From positions 5,326-36,857 of the forward strand of contig JH153250.1 of assembly GCA_000226015.1 (NCBI GenBank): 31,532 nucleotides of DNA. Reading direction: 5' to 3'. The position numbers were made by a program, and so were the translations under genes. This DNA is from Mnemiopsis leidyi (lineage: Eukaryota > Ctenophora > Tentaculata > Lobata > Bolinopsidae). Positions 1 to 12,100 of the stretch are shown piece after piece. Each line of letters begins with the position of its first letter. The stretch's first letter is position 1. The notes under the pieces were generated by a model. That model was given only the letters and a program-made list of their open reading frames with translations. It searched no databases and was not told where the DNA came from.

Positions 1-26
1 CCTTGGTAAAATTCATCCCATTTCAG

Positions 27-140
27 CTCTGTAGCTGGGTACAGACACTTACGATGCGACAAATAGACGTCGAGAAACCTCAGTTTGATATTGGCAGCGC
101 AGCCACACCTGGTCGATTTTCTCTGTCATGTGACATGCAG
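27..140 (+). CDS. Gene 1 exon: C-terminal part of an Ig-like domain
   Basis: The exon follows a TTTCAG acceptor and ends at CAG|GTAGAG. It reads in phase 0 and joins exon 371 in phase 0. It contains a strand reading GRFSLSCDMQ, the usual place of the second Ig cysteine, and the next exon supplies the final strand (TALVFVKT). An in-frame acceptor a few codons later (GTACAG) is also possible. The first half of this domain is outside the window. Confidence 0.6.
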
Positions 141-3100
141 GTAGAGCAACTGTATTGTGATGTTATATGTTGCTAGCACACCATGTCAACACTGGGCCGC
201 ACGCACATATAAAAGATTCCTTTCACTTTTTCATTCAAACTTAACTTGCAAAATTCCCTTAGTTTGTACATACATTGTTACGTAAAGCTACCTGTATTGA
301 AATTGTTATGGTATATTGTTTTTCATTCAAAAACATAGTTGCTTTGAAGATCTCCTCTATTCTCGTTTAGGTCTTCGCCGACGTGAGCGAAAAGGAGAAA
401 TCTTCAGACTCGACAGCCCTAGTTTTTGTGAAGACAATTGCACCCACTGCTTCTCAAAACGGAGAAGTTGGGACAGCTTTCTCTATCGCTGCTAAGGTTT
501 CCAAGGATGACTCTTCTTCTTACAGTTTTTCCTGGACCAAAGACGGAAACGCGTACCACACATACCAAAACAGGTTCCTTTACAATTATATCTACAGTAA
601 TAACCTTGATATCTAATATCTGTATGGGAAATCAAAGTTATGGAGACCTTTATGCTAATTAAATTGTAACTATGCGCTCGATTTAATGCCCGAATAAGGT
701 TTCTTAACATGAACATATCAATACGAGAACGGTTTTTCAGCGAGGAAACTGAGTCTGGAGTCACCTACAAGGTATCCTCGGTTTCGATAACCGAACTGGC
801 CCTTGACGACGCGGGTACTTACGTGGCGACCGTCGCCGTTTCAGACAGCTCAGGAAATGAGAAGTTGACTAAGTCCTTTACAAGTGTTCTAGTGATTAGA
901 GGTGTGTAACTGGTTGTTAGCGATAAGATCTATTTGTTGGTAACTTTGTTTAAAGATCTTTGTTTGTTTTTTGTTTCTCAGTGTCTTGGTGACAGTATTT
1001 GACGGAATCTGTATTTGTTAGTCTGTTTGTCCCCTACCTCCACAATTAAATCCCCAGGTTTCTTCAAACAAGCACAAACAGCTACCGGCGCCACGTCCCT
1101 CACTCAAACAACAGGCTCTACGGCTACACTGACTTGTGTCTTCAAGGGAACTGTACCGAGTTCCGAACTTTTCACCTGGTACGAATTCTTTTTGTGTTAG
1201 AGAAGTTTTACCAAAACTTCTTTTATTTTAGTGAATCCCACAGTTGAGTCTTAGCTTTGAAGTGATGAAGTTTGATAGATATAATTGTAATCCGGTATAC
1301 AGATTAAACATTGGTTGCCATTTGTTCTTTGTGAGCATTTTATAGGTAATGGAACTGGCGGATCCACCGCGGAACCGATCGGACCCGATCGGCTCGAAGA
1401 AATGTTTCCCCAAAACAGATCTGCCGAAAAGTCCGCCTGAGTCCGCCGAGTCCGATCGGATCTGACATCAACTCGTCGACAGTCCGCCGAATTTTGTTCA
1501 TGTTCAAAAACTAGACTTAAAGCTTATAGTTCTGTGAGTCGGTGGAATAGTTTCTCCGCGGACCTGTTCCGCCAAAAAAAGTTGACAGAATAAGTCCGCC
1601 GCGAAATAAGTCTTCGGGATGAAAATTAACTGATACCGCCGCGGACTTATTCCGCCGTTGGCAAATTTCCCGCGGACTTAGTCTACCGTCGGCGGATTAA
1701 TCATCACAAAACAGATAAATGCGGGTCGGTTGAATCCTCCCAAAATTTGAATTATCACGAACATCAGTAACATCATTAATTAACTGTCTAAGTTATCGTT
1801 GAGCATACTGAAATACACACCCTTTGACAAATATTTATTTGAACCATTAATATTATGAATAATAAAATATTAAAAGTCGTTCACATCAATTGTCAAGAAT
1901 TACTAGTAAAACCAAGCTTTTTGATTCTAAAACCAAGGAGTCAGATAAGAAAAACCCAAAGGTCTCTCAGGGTGATATATCCGTCTAAGGTTCTAATGAA
2001 CGAGCTGATTCGGGTAAAACTGTGACAAGGAACTTGTGTACGGTAGCCAAACGTTGCTTTCGGTAGCCAGGCGTTGTCCGGATATAGTTTGTGTTTGTAA
2101 AATATGTTTACACTTTATCTGCACTTTATTTAATTATTAACACTTTCATTCTCGGGAATCTTTTATTAGGTTCGAAGCTTATAGACTTAAATTTGTTTAT
2201 AGAGTTGCTTACAGACTTAAGCTGTTAGTCTTGTTGGCACACAAAATTTGGCGGATTGTCCGCTAGTTGATGTCGGATTCGATCGGACTCGGCGGACCCA
2301 TGCGGACTTTTCGGCGGATCCGATCGGATCCGCCAAAGTCCACCAAAACAAACTTGGTGGGACATTTCTAGGATCCCAGGCGGATAAAGTCCGCCAGTTC
2401 AATTCCCAACATTAAGGTTGCCAAAATGCCCCATCTGTGCTACCACAGTCACCTTATAAACATAGGTGTTGCCATGGTAACCCTTTAAGATTCTAAGATC
2501 CACTAGTGTCATCATCATAGCTGTTTAAGGAATATCATTTTTCATTGTAACCTACAAACCATGGTGCTGTCATGCTTACCCTAAAAACACCCGTATCTAA
2601 CTCAGGACAGAAGCCGACTCTAAAACCGATCTGAACGACGAAGCGAACTTTGTTGTGACATCTAACACTGAGGGGGACTTGGTATACCGATATCTGGAGA
2701 TAAAGAGCTGGCCACCTGGCTGGAGTAACAAGGAGCTCAAGTGCAAAGTGATGAAGAGAGCAGATTCCTCAGTCGTGTACCAGACCGATGCTATCTCGCT
2801 CTCAACCTCCAGTAAGACGTGGTTAATAAAAACTGTACACAAATTTGTCTTATCATTTCTTAGTGTATCAAATTTACCATTATTTAAACCGTAACGTTCC
2901 AATTTTCCACTTTCCAGTCTACTCTGTGACAATGGATGCTGCTCACAAGTGTATAGACGTTGGGAACGACCAGACGTTTACCTGTACTGCCAGTTTCCCG
3001 GATTCTATAACGAACGGTCCGACCGTCAGCTGGTACAAAGTTGTAGACGGAGCTGAGGACCAGCTTATTGAGGTTTGTTGTCCTGGCAACCAGGCACCAC

Positions 3101-6100
3101 AGTCAGGTTCTACAAGATACAGAACTAGTCATCTTCTTTAAAAACGCGTTTAGTGTTTTTCTCTATAAACTTTCTTCTTAGTAGCAATCAATTTTCATAT
3201 TCAGGATTTCTACTGAGAATATAATTCTTGACATGAATGTCACGTTCACCTTGATTGAAATTCACATCCGCAGCAATTAGTGATGAGAGGTTCAAGGTAC
3301 AGATGTGTTCATGTGTTGTATGATGTATCGGGAGTTGTGTTATGTAGGCATGGGTGCTGTAAACTCTTCTGCATGATTAATCTGTTCTGTATTATTGTCA
3401 TCAGTCATAGTTTTTCATATTACCCCTAAATTTAAGACGCTCTTATCGTTAAGTTAATAAATATCACGTCTTATGCTCTATCCTCTTAAAAATACCCTAA
3501 AGGTGTAAAAGTACTTCAAAGCACGGATTGCTCCTCAACGGAAACTTCTTGCATGCAATGCAATTTTTTTGGATTATAACTGTGTCCTTTCACAATCACG
3601 CTTTTGGTTCTTCTTTTTTAAATCGAAGTTTGAATATATTGGCTTTGCAGTGCTCGCACGAAAACATGTTTAATTTTGGATCTCATGGGCACTTTATCTT
3701 TATAATGGCTGTCTTCATCGGGACTCTCAAATAGAAAAGTTGCAATATATCAAACGGTCTCTCCGATGTAGATAAGGGCAATTTCCTGTTTAAGGAGGTA
3801 GATGATTAACAAATGGCAGGACGGAATCAGGCCCACGTGGAGGCGAGTGGGGTATGTCGTCTAGCGAGGAGTTTATCATTGGCTGAGAGGTGGTCACGTG
3901 ACAAAGTCACCTGTTAATGGTTGTGGAAGAGGCGCACGGTGGACGGGTGAAGAGGCCAACCAACCGGTGGGCAGAAAGTGTCACGTGACATGGCTGGTTT
4001 GAGCGGGAAAAATTATTTTTATTTGCGCGTGCAGGCGTTTATGTGACTATACTCTTGCCCAATCTTTTTCTTTACAATCCAGAATCAGCACCAACCTTTG
4101 GCTGACAGGCACTTTTTGTTAATTCGTTTTTTTTTTCGTAGCACGTGTGTCACTCAAAAGAAAGGAAGTTTTTTCGCTCCCTCTGTACCGAAACCTCGCC
4201 CTGTTATCCATGTTAATGCCAATCTTAGATGAAAATTGTGAGGTTATTTGCAATTTCTTAATCAAGAAAGTGCAAATAACCTCACAATTTTCTTAACTCC
4301 ATCCTGTTGCTGGTGATATTAGTGCTTATTTGCACTACAAGTGTGTGGTGTGGTCTGTAAATGTGTTTAATTAATATTCGACTAAGGGCCAAGGGTGATA
4401 AAGATTCGTGGCACCCGTTATCATATTAATAGACTCCGGGACCTTGTCACAAAATCCGTCCGGAATATAACTGTGTCTGTTATGGTTCTAGTCTGTTGGC
4501 TTGTTAAACAAATTAAATTTCAACAATTTTTTCCGGTGTGACAAGATGTACCGTAGAAAACATAATGAGATATAGAGATGTCGTTCTTGAAATTATGACA
4601 ATACCGCTTTAGTGACAAAGACAAAAACTTTTCTGTAACCGTGCAGACAACACTGCCTTAGTAACCATAACAACATCTCAGGACGGAGACAGTTTTGTGG
4701 TAACAGGACTGAAAGATGGAACTACGTACAAATCCAGCCTCACCGTAGACTCAGCTAAGAGCACCCAGGCTGGGAGCTACTACTGTGTGGCCACCTACAA
4801 TAGTCCCAACTACCTCCAAATCACCAAGAAGGATGATGCAAAGACGCTTACTGTTGTTGGTTAGTAACTTTCTTACACTTTTTTGTTAAATAGCTGTTTT
4901 ATCCGATAATAAGTTTATCCGATGATAAGTTTAAATTTATAATTTTCCGAGCTTAACCAGATATATGTCTACAATCGAAGACTTCTTAATCTGTCTCCCA
5001 TCTCAGAACTTGCGGATATCCCCAAGAAACAAGTTCTAATCGGAGCGACAGACGTTAAGTTCGAAACAACATTTTCGGGGCAGCAACCCCTCCTTGCTAC
5101 CTGGATGAACGGGAATACGGAGCTGTCTGACGGGGTCGACTACACCGTGGTAAATGACGTTTCGGCGGCAAATGGTCCGTACACTCTCAGCCTGACGGTC
5201 AAGACGGTGTCGGATACAACTCCCACTAGTTTCAAATTAGTCGTAAACATGAGCCCTGACTGCCATACTTTGTTCACTAGCAACGAGTACACGAAAACCG
5301 CCAACCTTGAACCATTGAGTGAGTTTGTTTGTTTCTATGTGTATTAAATATATTTGTTCCGGTTGTGTTATCCTCTCGATCATCAGGAAAAGACTTTTGT
5401 CTGACATCCATTTTCTTTCCACAGCTGCTGAAATCAGTACGGACGCAACGCAATTCCAAGACAATAACGACTACGCGTTTGCTGGTTCTGATGTTAAGTT
5501 CACGTGCTCCTACACAAAACCAGTCGATCTAGACGCACCTACAGTCACGTGGACCGCTACTGCAACTAAGGGTAGAACAGCTATCGCCACGGGAACCCCT
5601 GACAACAGTGATGCTGCCAATATTGGGGTAAGTACTCAAGTACACCTCATAAAGACTTAGTTCAGGCTTCGCATCAGCAGGCCAAACAACGTTTTGTTAT
5701 GTTAACTGGAGCGACAGTATAATTATGTAACTCTACACAGTGCCACTCACCAACAAGCGCACTTTATCGCGGCATTAGAATTTAGCACCAGCTGATGATA
5801 CACTCTTATACCTCTCGAACAGACAGGAAAGGTGGTCATCACCCTATCTAGTGTGACTGTGGACGGACACAGCGGGACCTACTCTTGCAGTGCAGCCTAC
5901 CCCAACTCTATCGGAACCAAAACTTCCTCCACCAGAACTCTCCACGTCCTAGGTTTAATTTTTGTCGATCTTTTCATTCTTCTACGCTCATTTCATTTTT
6001 TTGTTTTTCTTAGTGCTAACTGTATCTATCTAATATTTATGATTGCCAATCTTTATATATTGTCCTGAGTAAATCTTTATACCAAATACAATGCCATATA

Positions 6101-9100
6101 CCTAATTTCCGAGGTACTTATTAGTTAAGTATTTATAAACAATATTGTTATTTTTGACACCACATATGCTATGACATTTCTAGCCGCTGGCACAGTTACC
6201 GCACTAACGCCGAGTTTAAACCAGGGCTTACTAAAATAAATAATTTCAATATCAGACTGCCACTTACTGGTACTTTGACCGTATTAATCTTATTTTTCAC
6301 TAGGGTTTAAGCCGGTTGTAACCGCGTACGTTGGACAAGGCGGCAGTACTAAGCTGACTTGTACCTTTACTGGGAGAACTGGAGTTGTGACGTGGTCGAA
6401 GGGCGGAGCAACTACCGACTTCTCCTCCGGAACTTCTGCTGGGTAAATCATCGTTGTTATCCGGTTGATTATAGTTACTGAGAAATACAGTTTTGATAGC
6501 CACAGTTATAACAACATTTCGCAAGTTAACCCTCTAAAACGGTTACCTAACAACTTGTGAATTTACAATCAACTCAGTAACTTTTATTCCAATTCAATAA
6601 GCAACAATCTTCACCCCAGAACTTACGAGAACGGTGAGATTACAAGCGAGCTTACCATCACGGACGCTCAGCAAGTAGCGGACGAGGGTATTTACACCTG
6701 TACCATGGAGTATGCTGATGTCCCCGAGACTAGACAGCTGCAGCCCCGGCTGAGAATGATGAGTAAGTTCACTGTAACTGTATTGTGGATCACACTCACA
6801 GCTGTCAAAAAAAATTCCAGTACCTACAGTAAAACCTTTATTTACCTTGTCCCTCGATTTACCGGACTTTCTCCCTTTCCCCGCGAGGCCCGGTAAATAG
6901 AGGTTTTACTGTACATCACAGCATCTATATATTGTATCACACTATCTCAAATCGTTTCCTTTGATTGTTTCTATAGCCACAACGCCTCAATAATTAGCAA
7001 CTCGCTTCAATCATTGTTGGGTAGAAATAGAGTGTGTCAACCGCCAAATCCCTCATTCACAATTGCAGTTATGGTTATACGACTTAATCATGTTTTTTTT
7101 TTCATCTCCGAAATAAATTCTCATCTCCAAAATCATCGCAGGAGTAACAGCTACTACCGTTAACAACGAGCTAGTAGGAGATTTCGACCTGGAGTGTACG
7201 ACCTCCTGGGCGATTGCCGATCTCAGTTTCACCCCCACTGTCACCTGGAAATTTACTGATACAGACGGAGTGGAGAAAGCCCTCACTCTTCAAGAAGACC
7301 ACTACAAGTACTCTGTAGCTAGCGCCGCCGCCACTGATATGGGCATCTACGAGTGTAAGATTGACTTTGACGGTGTACCGGCGACGGCTACTGTGACTGT
7401 TTATGTTCGATCAGTTCCGGTGCTCAGCATGGTAGCTGATCCGGCTGCTAACTTCCAAGCTCCCAGTACGGTGTTGTTTGGAGCGGGTGTTACTGTTACT
7501 CTCAGCTGTGTCTTCTCTGGAGATGCTATTGGCCAAGTGAGTAGATATTTGTGTGCTCGTGAGCTACACAACCCAGTTCTAACTGTGTTGAAGTTTTTTG
7601 TTGGCGTTTTTCTCAGATTCTGATGGTTACCATCAGTCAGTTATGGCCCATTGTTGAAAGAAACTTGCAGTGTCAATCCGCCCCACTTATTAGTTACTTA
7701 TTTTCAGGTAACCTGGTTTAAGGGTGGTTCTATCATGACAGACCCTACTTTTTACGAGTTTCCAGCCACTGTCCCCTCCACCTATGGGGCAATCAGCACT
7801 GCTATAATAAAATCTGTAACTGACGAAACTCCTGAAGGGGATTACAAGTGCAAAACTTCTTACACCTCCGATAACAAGGTTAGATTGGTGATTAATTAAA
7901 GTTTCAGTAAAAAAGGTTGTTAGCTATAAGTTAACATTGTGTTTCATATCCTGGTGATATAGATGACTTAGTGATGGTACTGTACAAAAAACAGAGAAAA
8001 TAAAATGCGTGTTTTCCAGGAAACAGAAAGCTCGGTGGTAACGTTGGGAATCGTCGGAGCTAGCGGAGTAGTTTCCTCCAAAGTGTACGCCAACAAGGGA
8101 GACCCAGTCACCCTGACTTGTAGTTACTACGAGCTAACCGGAGACAACAAACCTGCCGCCTGGACCGTCCCGGGTGTTGCCTCCCCCGTTTCCAGCAGTG
8201 ACACTGGCACAACCAGCGAGTACTCCCTGGCATCCGCTACTGTAGATAACAATGGAGTGGTCACGTGTACCGTTACTTACTCTAACTCTCTAAGTAACAC
8301 TGTTACTGTGACTCAGTATGTGAGGGACACTGTGTTTGAGAATCTTTACGGTGGAAAGTTGTACGGCCTTCTGGGACAGCAGGTTATACTGACCTGTACC
8401 GTACACGGTGATCAAATCCAACCTGCAGAAATTACTTGGAGTTACGAAGGTTTTTAACAGCAGTTAATTTTTTTATTAGTTGTAAGACTACTGCAGTCTT
8501 TGACAATTTAGTTGATATCTCAAAGTTCACACGTTCAAAGAAAACTAGATTTCCTATTAGTGGTGAATTGAAAGAATATGAGCCAATGATTTGAATAACA
8601 AATGCTTAAAAGCTTCTCTTTAAAAACAGGTGGAACGAAAAACACAGAGCCTTACTCTTCGGAGTCTACAAAGGGAACCCTGACCATAGCCCAGGTAGCT
8701 GAGTCAGACGGAGTTGCTCATACTTGTGAAGCCACATATACAAAAGACAACGCCCAGGCTTCCGCTACCCAGACACTGACAGTTCTGAGTTAGTTTCAGA
8801 TTATTTTTAAGTTTCACTTTCAGTTAGATGTTTTGTCTCTATTTAGTTTCATCTTTAGTTTCGCTTTTATAGAACGCGGATTTGTTTGGTATAAAGTTCC
8901 CTTACATCAACCAGCTTTATAACATTACAAAATCTGCTCTAATTTAGATTTAAGAACATATTATAATTAAAGTTTCCTCATATCACCTTTTTTACATCAC
9001 AACATCTCCTCTTACTTTGATTTAAAAAAACTTTCTTACTTACAACACCCAAAACAGAGACAACTGTGGAAGGAACAGCGACAGTCAACAAAGGAGCTGA

Positions 9101-12100
9101 CACGACTTTGACTTGTAATCCTGTTGAGGCTGCGTCTTCTTACTCCTGGAAAAAGGTGTTTATTTTTCTCACTTCAAGCGTATTTGATTATATCTGGGCG
9201 AAAATTTACGCTCAGATACTAAGACTCGAAATTGGTAAAACTGCCCACTTATCGGATAGCAGTACTTTTGTTTCTTTAATTGCGAGTTTATCAAGAGTAA
9301 CAATTTTCTCGACAGGGTACAGAGGTAGTGAGCGGAGAGACACAAAACACACTGACACTAACTGGAGTAGACTTCGCAGCTGCCGCTGATTACAAATGTG
9401 TTGTCGTGTACGACCATAGTCTCGGAAGTTTGGAGAGTCCTGCATTCTCGCTGTTTGTGCGAGGTGAGTCATTATCTCCTCATGTACTGAAATACTGAGT
9501 TTGGTTCACAAGGTCTGTTTTGTTATGGCCAGGCAGCCTTTATAAAGTGTGTTTATTAGATCTGGTTTCGTTGTTCAAGCCGTTAGACCTTTAAGGAATA
9601 AGTATATCGATCTTGCAGTAACTACAAAAAAATTTTTCCCGTCAGGTTTTGTAAGTTTGGTCCAGATTAACAAGCTGGGAGCTTACAATGAAATCGGAGA
9701 GACAATCACCCTGAAAGCAACAATAAAGAACCCTGAAACTCCAACTGGCTTCAAGTTATTCAAGGTCGAAACTGAGGATACGATCAGTAATAGTCCTACT
9801 CCTCAACAGAACGAAGATGGCGATGTAAGCATTAATAACTTACGATAATACTTCTTTGATTTCATATTCGCATCACAGGGGTGCACGCCGATGCCATTTT
9901 AGTGAAGCGGTACCGGCGTGGCGGCGCGCCGCGGCGTGACTAGTTTTTTTCAATGTATAATGTATGTCTGCAAACTGGCTGGGCTGTTACAGCAAATAAA
10001 CGGTTTGTGTTATATTTCACGGTGCCGTTTGCATGTGAACTGTATAAGTATGTCACCCCAGAAAAGGTGAGCAGTAGTGAGTAGTAGTACACAATAATTT
10101 GGCGAATCTAAATAATTGTAGCATTATGCTTATAAACTTTTTGACATGTTTTGATGCTGCAAGAAATTATAAGCCATGAGCTTGGATCAAGAATGTTGAC
10201 GAATGATTGTTATATCTGCAATATTTTTTCAAAATAGAAAAATTTACACGCCGGCGTGAAACCTTATGGCGTGGCGGCGTGTTGAAATCCATCGGCGTGG
10301 CGGCGTCCGGCGGCGGCGTGCACCCCTGTCGCATCACACAAGATATGTGGCAGAAGTTATTAAACGTTTTCGATTTGAACCTCTGACAATTGAAACCCTG
10401 TTCAAAGTTAATGTGCCAAGGAAACAATTTGATCCAACTCGCTTTTAGGCCATTAACTTTTATTTTGCAACATGCGTTCTTATTAAATCCCCGGAGTCGT
10501 TTAATGTCACTGAGCATTAAAAATATCAATAAAACCCGGCCACTTCTTCAGTGGGAAGTAGAGGTTGAGTTCGCTGCTACTGCAGTGACCGATAACTCAG
10601 CAGTTTTCAAAGTGGTTGTTGAAGGCAGCGGCAGTATTGAAGAGAGTATTACCATGGAAATTTATGGTAAATTTTTGTTTTGTTGCACAGTTTATTAGTA
10701 TTAACTATAAAATACCTAATTAGTGATTTCTGGCTTCATCAACTTGAGTTCTCTATGACTGATCAGTTAAAGTTGAACTATTGACACGAAACGCCCCAGC
10801 TAAGTGTACAATGGCTGCTGTTGCGGACATCGCTTTATTGAACGGCGATCCTCTAGACCACATGGGCACTGTCAGTGGTCTGACTTGTGGGGGTGGAAAA
10901 ACTAAATCTCTGATAGGATCCACCGAAGCTTCCTGTAACGATGGGATAGTTACTTGGACTCCGACCGCACAAGGACTGGCTCAACAGCCCGAGTGTATTG
11001 GTATGTCTCGTCTTATTTATCTTTTTAATTTGTGCAACAGGTTTTGGTAGATCATCGTAGGTTTTCATTAGTCTTACCTTTTATTTTAAGCTCAAATTTA
11101 CTGACGATAGCTAAATATTTATATTTTCAGAGCTCGGTAAGTTGACTCGGGATTCGTAAGTAGCACTATATTCTAATTTACTACATACCACTAATCTAAA
11201 TTTGATCGCTATTTTGTAGGATTATCTTTGCAGATTGCCATGAATTTAACAAACAAAGCATCGACAGTTTCTCTATATCTGATTAAAAACAAACAACAGC
11301 ACTTCCCTTTTCACAGCGGTGGAAACAAACCCAGTAGACCAGCTTGTTGGAGTAGGTGAAGAGACGACAATGTCGTGTGTATCTATTGTTACTCCGGAAA
11401 CAGTTCCCAAAGTCGAGTGGTTTACTGACGCTGGTGTAGTTCACACTGACGACAGTCCTACTGCTGCTCCCGAGGCTGGTGAGTAAAAGTCATCTCATTA
11501 TTAATTTGATAAAACTTCATGAAAATGTCACGTGTGCTATTTAGATATGTCATTGGACTTAAATGTTCTTGTAACAAAAAATCTAAGGTAAAACCATGGA
11601 CATGATCACAAAAAGTACGTTACCCTGACAACAAAAATTAGGCTACCATAAAATCTAACAAGCTGATTTCCCAGGTGACACAGGTCGAAATACCTATACA
11701 AGTCAGTACAAAATAACTGGAGCAGCAAATCTTATTGACGTGTCTTACAAATGTAGAATGTACACAGATTCAGATGTGTTTGTGGAGTCTGAAAGTGCTA
11801 CAGTTGTCATATTTGGTAAGTCAATTTGTGAAGTTACTTATATTTATGTTCTTTGAAATCTCAATAAATTATAGCCTCGTTAGCCTATAACCACTTTTTT
11901 GTCCTGAAACGGCTGAACACCGTGTGTTCTTTGTTTTCATCGAATATCGTAAAATTTCATTGACATCCAGAGGCCAGCCGAATCGTATTTAGATTATGAT
12001 AAAACCCAATTTTGTAAAATCGTGTAATTGTGATTTGATAACGTCAATGCACAATACAGATGAACAATGAGACAAACTTGTTCTCTTTCAGGTTTTGTAA

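Larger units (their letters stand above)
3107..4646 (+). other. Long intron of gene 1 (1.5 kb)
   Basis: This is the longest gene 1 intron apart from those carrying transposons. It holds a less AT-rich stretch at about 3800-4060 with CACGTG boxes and a 62-base hairpin at 4231-4292, both listed separately. The open frame at 3528-3734 has no domain and lacks splice context. No further exon was found. Confidence 0.6.

Noticed and set aside
2597-2932. A 111-codon minus-strand frame
   Set aside because: It is the antisense shadow of gene 1 exon 2606-2811, whose plus-strand frame fits the Ig domain.
3528-3734. A 68-codon plus-strand frame in the long intron
   Set aside because: No domain, no phase-compatible splice sites, and composition like the surrounding AT-rich intron.
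11131-11156. A longer exon from the microexon acceptor to the second GTAAGT
   Set aside because: The lengths (25, 26 and 25 bases in the three units) give different phases and do not fit the next exon; the 6-base version fits in all three.
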